Of a stretch of DNA of 64,000 nucleotides, positions 10,422-22,290 are shown piece after piece. Position 1 is the stretch's first letter; the number at the start of each line of letters is the position of its first letter. The notes beneath the pieces are model-generated. The model worked only from the letters and a program-made list of their open reading frames with translations. It made no database searches and was not told where the DNA came from. The DNA is from Phyllostachys edulis (taxonomy: Eukaryota > Streptophyta > Magnoliopsida > Poales > Poaceae). Location: assembly GCA_036346405.1 (NCBI GenBank), contig CM070566.1, positions 13,759,533 to 13,823,532 on the forward strand. Reading direction: 5' to 3'. Both the position numbers and the translations under genes were made by a program.

Positions 10422-11090
10422 TGTCGTAGGCGCCCACGCCGCCACATAAGCGGCGCTGGGGAACCCCGAAGGGCTCGGACGCAGCGAGCCAGCCTCGAAG
10501 AGCGGTCCCGACGGAGGTCTCGGGGTGGCCGAGGCCCCGGCGACACTTTCGGAGGCTTTGAGCGGTCCCGACGAAGGTCTCCGGGGCCCCGAGGCCCGGC
10601 GACACCGGGAGGCTCGCGAGCAACCCATGGAGAAGCTCAAGGCCGGAGGATCCTTGAGGGCCCAGAGGGAAACATCGAAGGCACCGCTAAGGGGACCCCG
10701 CATGCTCCTCTGAAGTGGGGGTCTCCGAAGGGTCCTCGTAACCAAAGAACGAGGACGCAGCAAGGATGGACCGGGATCACCGCCGGGTGTGCTAGGTCTA
10801 GGAGGGTCCACCGTGCGCTCAGGGCTACTCCTAGGCTGGAAAACACCCCTGCTACCCCTATGAGTGGCGTACTTTTGTTGGGGTGAGAGTGTAATTCCAT
10901 GTACCCGGCCGGAAGGGCTATAAATAGCCTCCTTCCCCCACCATGTAAAAAGGAAAAAAAAAATCCTAAGCAATAAACACAAACCCACTTCAGCATCTCT
11001 AGTCGAAACTCTCACTCGGGACCCCTCGGCCCCTCGTCCCGAAGCTAGGGGTCCCTCTTTATTTGCTGTCTAGTTCGTTTTACTACGACA
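10422..11090 (+). repeat. 3' LTR of the non-autonomous gypsy element
   Basis: The 669-bp repeat is matched to the left LTR by the shared GGTCTAGGAGGGTCCACCGT-like block, TGAGTGGCGTACTTTTGT, CCATGTACCCGGCCG and the TATA box at 10918-10927. Its ends TGTCGTAG and CTACGACA are perfect inverted repeats. Confidence 0.75.
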
Positions 11091-12920
11091 ATGTCTTTAG
11101 CTGTACACGAGTAATTAAACTTTGTGTGCAAAGACTGAAAAGTCCGCAAATAAACTCTATAGTGTGACATATAGTTGTTATGGATATAATAGTGTAACAT
11201 AGGTGCCAATAAAGAAACGGGTAGATGCTATATTGGCTAAAAGACCGACAACTTCTTGATAGTCATATATGACAAACAGGAATACGAAGGCAATGCATGT
11301 ATTTACACAGCTGTCATTGTAAAATGAACATAACTTCATGATGGCAGACATGAGGAAGAGATTAGATTTAGCTGAAGCACAACATGAAGTATGGAGCCTT
11401 AGGAAATTTACATATGCTATGAGTAGCAGCTCTAGAAGCATGCACATATGGTTAGATGAGTAAGTCCATATCCTTGGGCTTGCTATAGATTCATGCAGCA
11501 TCTAAACCGATAAGAGACCAAGGATTGTAACTGCATAGCGAAGAGACCAAGGAAAAATATGAGATAATACAGAGGTATTACCAGTATGCATGTTAAAGTC
11601 TCTGTCGGCTCATGCATGTTGAGATCTCTGGCCACGGATGGTCTCTGGCCATGATAAATATGGCACGACTATATCTATACATTGCAAGTCCTTAAAGTAA
11701 TCAATATAACTTAATAGTGAGCCTGGATGTTAAGGAGGGAAAAAATAAAGTAACACAAACTAATCACTAGTGCACACAGACACAGGTCGACGAACTGAGC
11801 AAGATGGGCACAAGACCATAGAACCAACAATTTAAATAACCTGCAGCTGACGGAAACGCTTTTTCATGATTGAATTGTCCCCTGCAGTATTAAAAACATG
11901 CAGCATTGAAATACCTTCAGACATGCTATAGATTACTTTGGGGGCAGTCAGTCATATGCAAGAGGAAGCTACAAATGTTTAGCCTACTCGTGCTATACCC
12001 TAGCATAGGATATATGTAAGAAGTATCTAAACCGATAATAGTTGCTCACGTCCACTACATTCGAATTCGTCGATTTCCAACCGCTAATCAAGATCCTAGA
12101 TGGTAGGCAACAAATAAAATCTATTATGGAAAATTATGAAATACATGTAATTACTTAATCATAATTGCACAACCAAGACCACCAGGGTGGTACGTAGATA
12201 AAGTTATTAGAAAACTAAGAAGGCTAGGTTCTGCAGTTCGGTGAAATCGAAAGGAACATATTGATTTGCCACCAATGTAATCAAGCATTTGTTTAGATGG
12301 GGAAAAAAAGAAATTGCTTGGCACTCCTAACTTGGCATAGGGAAAAATACACATAGTAATTATGGTGTGCTCACTAACAGAAAGTTTCATCATATAGATA
12401 TATATCCATATGATAGATTCAGAAATGGCAGAACAATAAATCTAAATCCTGAAGACTAAAAAGGACTGGAGTATAGCATGCGACCAACTACGATAATCCA
12501 ATCTCATAAGCAATAGTAATAACCATTAGTAACTACACGAGAAAACATTAACTCTCACAAGAGTAGGATATATACTACATGTATCTTGTAAGGCTGGTTC
12601 AAAGAAGGCAAACAAAAGGAATAATAAGGAGTGCACTATTCATTCGGTAAAATAGCAGTGAGCCTGAAGCTCTCACAATAATGAAGTTAGAAACATAGCT
12701 ATCATGAGCACAAGGTGTAATAATTACTTTAATTACTTCCTAATTATTATGTGCCACGGATTGGTTGTGGTGGATATCTTTTCGCACACATGAAGCAAAG
12801 ACACGAAAATATAAATACAAGACATTGGCTATCAAACTATAATGATGTGAATCGTTATCGAATAAAAATGCACCCACATCATTTTTTGATGTTTAGCTTA
12901 CCTACTCAAGGGGAAGTTTT
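11091..12920. other. Gene-poor DNA
   Basis: AT-rich DNA with only short spurious ORFs. No domain, RNA gene or terminal repeat was recognised. Confidence 0.4.
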
Positions 12921-13242
12921 GTACCAAAGCTATAATTGTTTGACCACTTTAATTATATTTGTCTAACCAACCTTGGGAGAAGAAAGTGAGGTGGTAAAGA
13001 TCATCGAACTAAGATTATTTGATAAGGCGATTCATGCAAGAAAGAAAAGGAGAAATGGACCCAACATTCACTTTTCACATTGTTGGGGGAGGGGTCCCCG
13101 CTTCATTGAGGGTACGTTTTCACCAAAGATGTAATTGTCTGACCACTTTAACTATATTTGCTTAACCAAATTTGGGAGAATTGTGGTGATAAAGATCATC
13201 GAAGTAAGGTTATTTGATAAGGTGATTCCTGGATGAAAGAAC
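12921..13242. repeat. Imperfect tandem duplication, period about 200 bp
   Basis: 12921-13047 (ACCAAAGCTATAATTGTTTG, then GACCACTTTAATTATATTTG, AAAGATCATCGAACTAAG, TTATTTGATAAGGCGATTC) is repeated at 13121-13242 (ACCAAAGATGTAATTGTCTG, GACCACTTTAACTATATTTG, AAAGATCATCGAAGTAAG, TTATTTGATAAGGTGATTC). There is no coding capacity. Confidence 0.7.
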
Positions 13243-14110
13243 TGGACAAATGAACTAAATCTTAATCTTTCACTTGTCCTTACGATATAATCAGCAGCAA
13301 AGCAACATCTCGTAAAATGAATCGCTTTTTAGGTACTATGCATGGGATAAGATATCACCAAGGTAATTCAAGAAGAAAGTGCATCTAGCAGGCATGGGAG
13401 AAACCAATATACCTGTCCTAGGAGAGTAAGGAAAAACCTCTGGTAACATCAGCTTTGGGCATTACTAAACAACCTTAAATGTAATTTTTTTGGTTAATAT
13501 GAGTAAACTATCTCCTATCTTTGGCTTGCCTAACACGTAATTGATAGCTACATGGAGAAACAAAATAAACACATAAAAATGAGAACACTCCAAAAGTAAG
13601 CATGGTATTAGATAGGAAACCATCAACATGAAGTCAATCGATATGAAAGCAACAGATGCACATGCAGTCAGGGACACGGACATAGATATGTATAGACTAT
13701 AGAACACGAATGCAAATGCTCATATATTTGTAACTATCATAAAGCAAGAGAAATAGATGGTATAACAAGATATGTAAACATATATTATTTGTACTGCAAG
13801 CATGGCGGATACATAAAAACATGTTAGAGAAGTCACTGACTACCGCAAGTATATACTGCAACTCTGATAACTTTGATGTTGTGTGAATGGTATTAAGCCT
13901 AGTACTACATTTTATTGATAGCGCCATATGAGGAAGATATCTAAAACAATGAATACGAGGGAGATAGGTACAACAGGCAACAAAGACAGGAAGAATCAGT
14001 TATTATGTGAGAAACAACCCACAAATGTATACAAAATTTAGACGAAACTATCATTTTATTCGAAATATAGCAGAGAGATATTAGAACTGGTAGAGCAGAG
14101 AAAACTTAGA
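13243..14110. other. Gene-poor DNA
   Basis: AT-rich DNA with hydrophobic spurious ORFs on the minus strand. Nothing was recognised. Confidence 0.4.
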
Positions 14111-14807
14111 AAATAGCTACCTTGCTGTCCCAAGAAAATATCTTTGACTTGATGTCTGTTTGGGACATGTAGCCCAGCAGCAGATAAGAGATTGCTGAAC
14201 CTATCCATAAAACACGAAATTAGTTTCCTAATAAAAAAAGCAAAACATTTATTTTCAGTAATCATTAGGGGAAAAAATAATCTGCAGATATCGTCTTATG
14301 GGAATGGATATGTAAAACTGCAAGAATCCGTGACAGGAAGCATGCGTCCAGTACCCAAGAACCATGCAGACAACCATAGGGTATTAACCTATCAACATCA
14401 GAACAGACCTATATCAACATTGGAACCTGTGGAGCATGCAAGGGTATCCAGTGAACAACAAGGACGGATTAGTGCTATCAATAGAGCACATTGTTGGTAC
14501 TGTAGATCTAAAACTATACAGGCTATGGAACACATGAGATAAACATGGACATATCAATGTATAAATTGCATGGACGATGTACCAGTAAGAAACACGGAAA
14601 CTATTCGGCGACGTGGTGGAATCTGTTATGTATCAATAATCTAGGACACTGATAAAAAAACAAAGGAAAGTCATGATATCCCACAAACAGGGAAAATACC
14701 ACAAGAAACAACGATGTGAAGAGCTCACCAACAGCTCTAAATCTCGTGGCGTTACTTGAAGGAACCCAACACAGCGACCTGTCGGCTGCTAGTGCCATTG
14801 AGCCCAT
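14111..14807 (-). other. Possible 5' exons of an unrecognised minus-strand gene
   Basis: Two minus-strand stretches look exon-like. An ATG at 14807 opens MGSMALAADRSLCWVPSSNA and runs to a GTGAGC donor after 14729. About 500 bp further on, FMDRFSNLLSAAGLHVPNRH followed by QVKDIFLGQQ ends at a GTAGCT donor near 14120. No family is recognised and no later exons were identified, so this could be chance. It is recorded because both pieces have unbiased composition and plausible splice donors. Confidence 0.2.
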
Positions 14808-15037
14808 GCAAAAACATAGTCTGCAAACAGTACCCGATCCACCATTCAGGATCCAACATAGAGTCCATCCATCTTATTAGATGAAATGGTAACAAATCAT
14901 TCATAGTTTTTTAGTAGAGCCGATGCAAAAACATAGTCTGTAAATAGTACCTGATCTACCAATTAGATCCAACATAGAGTCCATCCATCTTGTTAGATGA
15001 AACGGTAACAAATCAATCAGAGTTATTCGACTATGCA
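14807..15037. repeat. Tandem duplication, period 116 bp
   Basis: 14807-14922 and 14923-15037 are near-identical. Both contain ATGCAAAAACATAGTCTG, AGTACC, ATCCAACATAGAGTCCATCC and TTAGATGAAA followed by GGTAACAAATCA. No coding signal was seen. Confidence 0.8.
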
Positions 15038-15068
15038 ATTAGACGATCTCAATCAACCACGGAAATTA

Positions 15069-16387
15069 GGCCCTATTTGGTAGAGCTCCAGATTCTTATT
15101 TTTCAGATTCTACTTCTGATTCTCTCTGATAATTCACTTCTCTCAGAATCTGGAGCTATCTGAAGAAAGTGTTAGGCTGGTAGGTTGGCTCCACTTCTTG
15201 TGAACATGAGTTGCTAAACTGGTTGCTTCGCCTCAGAACCCTGAGAAGATGCTGAGGTAACAATCACTCCTGCCAAGAGAAACATTTTTAGCTCCCCTTG
15301 TCGCAATAAACAATCAGCATATGTAAAAGCAGGGAAACCCCAACCTAACTAACAAAAAACAGACTAAGTGATAAACCCTATGCCCCTAAATATCACGACT
15401 TTATAATGTAATCTTTTAGAAACAAGGAACGTTTATAAGTAACAACTAGCTTCAAGGGTACAAAAGAAAAGCCTTCTATAGGACATCACTCAAGAGAACA
15501 TCCATAATTTCACATTAAACAGTAAACGAGAGCAGAAATTTCCCAATTCAGTTCTCTATGGCCGTCATATCCAATGCAATTGCTCTTCTATTTTTCACAC
15601 CCGTACGAATCTTCAGAAAAATAAAACCTAACAGCACCAGATCAATAACCAGAAAAGCCTCCCCGCCCCAATCTTACCAGCGAGAGACTCCAAAACTACA
15701 AAAAAAAGAATCGCACCTTTCCCATCGAAACCCTACTGGAATCGCAAGGTAAATCCTAACCTTGAAACAAAGAAATAGACTACACCCAACCCACCGATCT
15801 GGGCGCAAAAGACCTCGACGAAAATACTTTTAAAAAACAAGAAACAAAATCAGGGGAGACAGCGGGCGTCACCGAGGCTGATGATCTGGGTGAACACATG
15901 GCGGATCTGCATCGAGCAGATCGACTCCACCGTGTCGCCGACGAACCCCATCTCGCTCGGCCCTCGGCTGCGAACTCACGACCGGGGAGAGAGGAAAACA
16001 AAGCATGCGCCATCGCCAGACGGGGGAATCGAGAGCCAGACAAGAGAGGAACGAAGGGGTACGCGAGACTGCGAGAGAGAGTAAGGCCGCTCGGGACTTG
16101 GATGGGACGAGGCGTTGAGCGGTATATGAGTGGTAAATTACAGGTAAATAAGTGTAATTTTTAAGGGTAAATATGTTTCATACGGGTTGGTTTTTCACGA
16201 GAATTCACGGAAATGTCGCTCCTCGTTACTAGTTTATTTTTGAGATAGCTCCTCGTGAGAAGCAGAATCAGGTCGTTTTGGGAATATAGGTGTTTGATAC
16301 TGCTCCACAAGATTCAAAAGAGAAGCTAGGAGTAGAAGTTGTATCAAACAAGACCAGCTAGGAGTAGAAGTTGTACCAAACAGGGCC
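15069..16387. mobile_element. PIF/Harbinger-type element carrying a SEC11 gene fragment
   Basis: The terminal inverted repeats are GGCCCTATTTGGTA at the left and TACCAAACAGGGCC at the right (complement GGCCCTGTTTGGTA). The insertion is flanked by TTA on both sides (15066-15068 and 16388-16390), the 3-bp duplication typical of PIF/Harbinger/Tourist elements. The 1319-bp body has no transposase frame and is therefore non-autonomous. Its minus strand holds a 5' leader, first exon and first-intron start of a signal-peptidase subunit gene. Near its right end the pair AGCTAGGAGTAGAAGTTGTA is directly repeated. The tandem copy at 16550 onward lacks the element. Confidence 0.8.
15873..15951 (-). pseudogene. 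SEC11-like signal peptidase subunit, exon 1 only
   Basis: A 79-nt exon starts at ATG 15951 and reads MGFVGDTVESICSMQIRHVF followed by TQIISL, with a CTCG|GTGACG donor after 15873. This matches the N-terminus of SEC11, the catalytic subunit of the ER signal peptidase complex: a short cytosolic tail of pattern MGF(I/V)GDTVESIRSMQ leading into the membrane anchor. The intron start that follows is T-rich and plausible. The membrane anchor and the Ser-His-Asp catalytic part are not present in the element. The fragment lies wholly inside a transposon, so it is a captured promoter-exon piece, although it could still give a chimeric transcript on the minus strand. Confidence 0.65.
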
Positions 16388-16730
16388 TTAGTAAATCAAA
16401 TAAAAATCTAAAGACAAACAGAAAAAAGGAAAGCCTGATGGCAATACCGTCACAAAGCGATGGGGGGAGGCCGGACGGATCTTACTTCACTGGGACCGGT
16501 GGTGACGAAGAGATCGATTTAAACGGTAATAAATCGATCGAGTTTTTAACTATGCAATTAGACGATCTCAATTAGCCATGGAAATTAGTAAAGCAAATAC
16601 AAATATAAAGACAAACGGAAAAAAGAAAAGCCGGATGGCAATACCGAGAGGAAGGCTAAACAGAGCTTATGACACAGGGACTGTCGGTGATGGATAGATC
16701 AACGCCTTTGGCCGTAAAGCAGGAGCAACT

Positions 16731-16991
16731 TCAATCCTACCTATCGATCATGCAGTGGCGAGAACCCCCTCGCAACGTGGCCATAACCTAGTCAGAAACA
16801 ACGAGGTAGGGTTCTAAAGCGGCGTCGGCTAGGGGTTGCAGTAGGCGAGGTAGGGTCTGGCGCCACCGGCTAGGGATCACGATGGGCGTCCAAGCACCAT
16901 GCATTTGGGATCGTAAGGCTAAGTAGGGTTCAAGCGCCGTCTTGAAATTTCTTGATAACATGGCAAGTCTAGGCCGTAGGGTAGGGAAAAC
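16731..16991. other. Intergenic DNA
   Basis: Short GC-moderate stretch with two GGCTAGGG-type repeats (near 16829 and 16869). No gene is recognised. Confidence 0.4.
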
Positions 16992-19025
16992 TGTTGGACC
17001 GAAAAGGCGACTAGAGGGGGGTGAATAGGAGCACACTCACTTTTTCACAAATATTAGATTCAATACTAATCTCACTCCAATAGCTACGAAGCTATGAAGA
17101 TCAATAAACAAGTACAGCGAAAGACTTGTATTGAATCCAAACTACCCCAAAGTAAAAGACCAAAAACACAGAACTCAAAATCCTCTTGGCGGTCTGACCG
17201 ACGTTATAAAAGCTGATCGGCAATTGGGCGGTCTGACCGGTTAGAAGGCGATCGACCGCTCGATGATGAATAGCAGACGCCTGAAAAAGCAACCAAAACC
17301 AAAACTCAAATTGATCTAACTTTTGATCTCGCGGCCAAACTCACTAAATCGACACACACCTTCTCAAAGATATTGTGAACCTATTCCAATCAAGGATCGC
17401 AGAAATCCAAGCCAAGGTTCCTATCTTTTGCAGTTTGAGCAAAGCTAGGTCAAAAACCGAGTAAAACTCAAAATATGATCTAGAGACTTGCTCGTAGGAG
17501 ATTGATGATCAAGATGATCCTAGATGGATTCCCACAAGTTACAACAAGTTAGATCAAGCCAAGAAACCAAGCAAAAACTCGAGAATCAAAGAAAGGCACC
17601 AAATCACCAAATAGAGAGAAAAAGAGAGAATAGATTGATCTTGAGAGAATTCTCTTTGGATTGATTTGATGGGTATTGGTTTACAGCCACTCCACTAATG
17701 GAGGACAAAGACTCAATACATGAGCACGAAATCCAATCCAACTCTCTAGAACCCTAACCTCCACTAATCCTCTTCCTAAGCAAATAGGGTTTCAAAAACA
17801 ATGAAAGGGTTGAAAGGGGTGCAGCCACCTCCCTCCTCTATTTATAGTGGAGGCTTAGACCTTCTAGAAGATTGAACCGTAATGGGCTCCCGTTAAGGCC
17901 CACACACAAACGGGTCACATACGCACGCGTTTTAAAGCGTCGTCTTCATCTCTTGACCTAATCCACTTCATCTTGCACCACCTTGCGCCGTGATTTGGCA
18001 AAAGGTCACCAAGGCGGTATTTGATAAAATTACCAAAATACCCCTCCTCGATCTTTTTGCAAAGACCGAGTCCCAACTGCGTGAAACATATCCATGCTTC
18101 ACCACGTGTAGGTTGATCCTGCGACTTTCTTCATGTCGGCAAGTCTCTCCCATCCGGCTCCCACCGAAACCACCATGGCACTTGCACCGGCCCGTACCGC
18201 TTGATCCAACCCGTCGCCGAATCGCCTGATTCGGTCATCCTTGTCCATTCGTGCCATGTTTGAACCGTTGACCTCACCCTGGCATCCACGATCGTTCGGA
18301 CCTCGCTCTCCAAGCCTAGTCCCGATCATCCTCGCCGTTGACCGTCGTTGACCTCCAAGCAACTGCACAAACATAGACCAAGAAATCGTTTAGGAACAAG
18401 TTCTTCACAACTTGACCCACGTTAGTCAAAACATGCATCATGCAACACATATGCCATGAAACCCATGAACTTGACCTAACTTCCAAACATCGCCACGAAG
18501 GATGATGAAACAAGTCAAAAACCGGTCGAGACCGCCACCATGGTCGGTCGACAGCCTCGGATCGCCTCGCCACTGTTGGCGGTCGACCGCCCAGCTGGGA
18601 CTTCACCAAATTTCCATCCTTGAAATCTGAAACCTACTGAAATTTTCAAACCAATAGAACTTTTACCTAGAGGCTCAAAATTATGAAACCAAGTGCTGAA
18701 GAACCTCTCACTTGCCTACACCTTCTATTTTGGCCCACTCAAAATCAAAACATTGCAATGGCGGTCGACCCGCTCCAGGCAAAGCTTCTGGTCGGGCCAT
18801 CGCCCATTGGCCGGTCGACCGCCACTGGCCGGTCGACCGATGCAGCGACCATTTCAGAAAAATCACTCGAGCATGGCGGTCGATCGCCACAATGGCGGTC
18901 GGGACCGCTAGAGGCTTTGACAGACACAGAACTTTGCCGAAAACACGTGATTCGACAAACCGTCAATGCCATTGCCAATTGTAATATCATCCTAAGATCT
19001 CAAGCATATCCCCATGATATCCACA
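16992..19025 (-). repeat. 3' LTR of the copia element
   Basis: 2034-bp LTR. Near both ends (17190-17265 and 18540-18910) it is studded with GGCGGTCGACCGCC-type near-palindromes. A minus-strand TATA box lies at 17838-17847. The adjacent internal stretch 19026-19040 is purine-rich on the minus strand (AAGGAGGAGAT) and fits the polypurine tract. Confidence 0.88.
17838..17847 (-). promoter_or_regulatory. TATA box in the copia 3' LTR
   Basis: The minus strand reads CTATAAATAG within CCTCCACTATAAATAGAGG. The same box is at 27092-27101 in the other LTR, in the correct orientation for transcription toward gag. Confidence 0.6.
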
Positions 19026-20730
19026 ATCTCCTCCTTGATGAACACATTGACAATTTTCCACAAATGCAATTTTAGAGGTTTGAAAAGTAAAAACACATCG
19101 TTTTCGTTTAAAGGCACAACTTGGTCCAAATGCAAGAAAAAGCAAAGGAAATGACCAAGCTGGCTCCAGAATAGTATCAGCAAGTGAGATACGGCAAAAG
19201 AAAGCACGAAAGCTTTAAATTCCAGAAAGGAGTCAAATTCTCACTTAAGGTCCATATGAAAGAACAATTGTTCGATATGACCTTTGATCATTGTGAGGAT
19301 CAAGAATTGCAATTCAAGTTCAGAAAAGACAATAATACCACAAGAATGCAAATAAGAAACTCCCCCTCACTATGATCCTCAAATTTTCAAATTTTCTCCA
19401 AGTAGCTCCCCCTTTTTCAAACATCTTCTCCCCTTTACACATTTTTACATCTTCTCACCCTTTGACAATGGAGTCATCAAGGAATCACGCCTTCCTCTCG
19501 TCTAGAGATGACAAAAGCAGAATGAGGAAAAAGCATAAGATGGAGCATGCATGAAATGCAATGGAGTGGCTTCAAAAATTTTTTTGTATTTTTCAATTGT
19601 TGAGTACAAGAAGCTTTGGAGATTACCCAAAAGAACAAGCTAGCATTTCTAAAGTTGCACAAACAACATATCAAGCCTAACAATAGCTAGCAAAATCATG
19701 ATAAGACATATATAACAAAGCTAAGCAAGAAGGCTCAATATAAAGCAATGAGTTTTAGCATTTTAAGCAAAGCTTCAAATCTAGCAAGTTCATCAACAGG
19801 ATCCTAAAATGATCTTGGCCATGTCAAAATGTCAACGTGAGATCCAAAAGCTAACAATGACCACATTAAGAGACAAATAGGTCTGAATTGAATCATTTTG
19901 CTTAATTTTTTCAAACGCCCATTTTTCAACTGTTTTCATTTGCAATGAATATTGAAGTTGACTAATGGTCTAATTTAGTGACAAGATCTGGACTAGGAGC
20001 CATCAACAAACTCATCCTAAGCTTCACCAAAAGTTGATTAAAGGTATATCTTAGTGAAGAAGATCTGGACTAGAGCCATCCACAAACTCTTCCTAAGCTT
20101 CTACCAGAGCGACAAATCTTGAGGTTCATGTCGGTTGTGACAAGCGGTCCCCATGAGATCGTTCGGATCATCAAACTATCTCCAAGTTCATGTCTTTGAC
20201 ATGCGGTCTCGTAAAGTAGTTTGGCTCAATTTAAGCATAAGACAATCTTGAAGATTGATTTTTCATTTTTCACAAGAGCGGTTTTAGATTCTCAAGAACA
20301 CGAAGCTCAAGTAATGATCAAAGCTAGATTCAAGAGCTAACAAAGCAATTTTAGCGGGGCCAATGTCACAAAAGGAGCACTAATTGCAAGAATCGACTAA
20401 ACAATTCACAAATTGCTGATTTCTTAGTTCAAGTTGTTTTTCAAGTTCTAGATCATACAGCAAAGACTTAGCTGCACATGTGAAAGCATGATAATTCTAG
20501 CAAGTCAAAGAACTAGACATGGCATTGAGCAAGAATTGAAACACTAAAGCTCCAAAGGGTAATAAGCAAAGCTTCATCAATTTTAAAAGATAAGCGAAAA
20601 GCTTATATTACAATGCATCTTTTTGGATTTTTCATATGAATGCAATATGATACAATGAGATGCAAGAAAAGCTCAAAAAGCCTAAAAAGCCTAAAAAGAT
20701 CAACAAGTTCAAAAGAAGATCAATAAAAGA
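19026..20730 (-). other. Non-coding 3' region of the copia element
   Basis: About 1.7 kb between RNase H and the 3' LTR without a substantial minus-strand frame, so there is no sign of an envelope-like ORF. It contains a diverged direct repeat (around 19985 and 20058, GATCTGGACTAGAGCCATC type) and an A/G-rich stretch of AAAAGATCAA units at 20670-20765 followed by a run of ten C (20766-20775). Confidence 0.6.
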
Positions 20731-21034
20731 TCAAAAGAACAAGAAAAGATCAGGAAAGATCCAACTCCCCCCCCCCAAAACCAACCCATAGGGATAAATT
20801 ACCCCTAACTCACTCCTCAAGGTGGCAAACCTTGTTGGGTCTAAAGGCTTGGTGAGGATATCGGCTAACTGAGCCTCGGACTCCACAAAATGCTGACACA
20901 ATATCACCCTTCTCAACGTGATCTCTAAGGAAGTGATAGCGAATGTCTATGTGCTTGGTCCTAGAATGTTGCAATCGGGTTCTTAGCAATGTTAATAGCG
21001 AAATGTTATCACGAGAAAAGAGGAACACTAGCAA
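20731..21034 (-). pseudogene. copia RNase H, C-terminal part
   Basis: Two overlapping minus-strand frames read SRTKHIDIRYHFLRDHVEKG and then ESEAQLADILTKPLDPTRFA, the canonical end of Ty1/copia RNase H. The switch of frame between them marks a frameshift near 20900. The product would normally remove the RNA template during reverse transcription; here it is broken. Confidence 0.8.
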
Positions 21035-21404
21035 AGGTTAACCCAAAATCCTTAAGAGTGGAGACCATCCACAAAATCGACTACTGACAACTAGCGGCTG
21101 CCTACATATTCAAACTTCAAAGATGGATTGTGCAATGTAAGACCGCTTCTAGAAGACCAAGAGACAAGAGAAGTGCCTAAGAAATGATATGTGCGGATGT
21201 GCTCTTTCTATCTAGCCTCTGACTGCAAAATCGAATATGAAAACCCCGGATGGACAAATGAAGATGAACAAGAATACCAAATGCCGATGAAGGGTAGAGT
21301 GTAAGTACTGAAAATGTGTAATGACTTGCGATGTGAAGTCCTCGGTGGCCTTGAAACCTCGCCTGAGAGGCGCACCGCAAAGTGGATGTCCGGTCTTGAG
21401 GCCG

Positions 21405-22290
21405 TCAGTCTGAAAGGAGCCGATCATCTTTGCGGTACTCGCGTTGATCCATGGCTTCTCCTTCCTCATCTGGATCTAAAGCGATCGAAATCGCCATGGG
21501 AGTGGCGATCGACTTGCGATCACCCATCTCAAAACGCTTGAGCAAATCCTTGATGTACTTCGTTTGATGGATGAAGATCCCTTCCTTGCATTGCTTGATT
21601 TGTAGCCCCAGAAAGTAATTGAGCTCGCCCATCATGCTCATCTCAAATTCCCTGGACATGGTCTCGGAAAAACTGGAAACAAGAGCATGAGAGGAACCAC
21701 CAAAGATAGTATCATCTACATAAATTTGAACAAGCAAGAAGTCATTGCCATGCCTAAGAATGAAAAGAGTCTTATCTACTTTTCCCATTTCAAAATCATT
21801 CTTAAGCAAGAAGGTCTTAAGTCTATTATACCATGCTCTAGGGGCTTGCTTAAGACCATACAAGGCTTTGGATAGCTTAAAAACATGATCAGGGTGCTTG
21901 GGATTCTCAAAGCCAGGGGGTTGTCTAACATAAACTTCCTCCTCTATAAAACCATTTAAAAATGCACTCTTGACATCCATTTGATACAATCGAAAGCCTT
22001 TAGAAGCAGAAAATGCAAGCAGAATTCGAATGGCTTCTAATCTAGCAACAGGAGCGAAGGTTTCATCAAAATCTAACCCCTCAACCTAGCTAAAACCCTG
22101 AGCTACCAACCTAGCCTTATTTCTAACCATAGAACCATCCTCATTTTGATTATTTTTGAACACCCAACGGGTTCCTATAACATTATAACCACTAGGAGGT
22201 TCTATAAGGTTCCAAACTTTATTTCTTTCAAAATTCTCTAACTCATGCATGGCATTGACCCAACTAGCATCAGATAAAGCATGTGATATA
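21405..22290 (-). pseudogene. copia reverse transcriptase
   Basis: The minus strand from 22290 reads WVNAMHELENFERNKVWNL, then GTRWVFKNNQNEDG, a TAG at 22088-22086 inside the GFS-VEG block, FDETFAPVARLEAIRILLAF, QMDVKSAFLNGFIEEEVYV, ALYGLKQAPRAWYNRL and IYVDDTIFGGSS. These are the standard RVT_2 motifs, with the YVDD catalytic site intact. The 194-codon 3' part is open. After the palm (around KRFEMGDRKS) the frame continues into the connection region and stops near 21405. One nonsense codon and downstream shifts make it inactive. Confidence 0.88.

Larger units (their letters stand above)
8631..11090 (+). mobile_element. Non-autonomous Ty3/gypsy-derived LTR element
   Basis: Two direct LTRs (8631-9324 and 10422-11090) flank about 1.1 kb. 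The LTRs start TGTCATCGTGGGCGCCC and TGTCGTAGGCGCCC; the right one ends CTACGACA, an inverted match of its own start. Just after the left LTR, TTAGCGCGTCAGTGGGG is a decayed version of the TGGCGCCGTC primer-binding region of the gypsy element at 30.5-36.8 kb, and the interior carries a remnant of that element's gag N-terminus. Protease, reverse transcriptase and integrase are absent. Flanking pentamers (GATGA and ATGTC) do not match, so the duplication has decayed or been rearranged. Confidence 0.75.
15030..16730. repeat. Tandem repeat of about 198 bp, first copy split by a transposon
   Basis: Copy A is 15030-15068 plus 16388-16549 and copy B is 16550-16730. Shared blocks are CTATGCAATTAGACGATCTC, then GGAAATTA, AAAGACAAAC, a GAAAAAAGGAAAGCC-like block and GATGGCAATACCG. 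Copy B reads straight through GGAAATTAGTAAA, the position where copy A carries the element at 15069-16387, so copy B is an in-window empty site. Confidence 0.75.

Noticed and set aside
19026..20730. Possible envelope-like ORF as in SIRE-type copia elements
   Set aside because: No minus-strand frame of meaningful length exists between RNase H and the 3' LTR.
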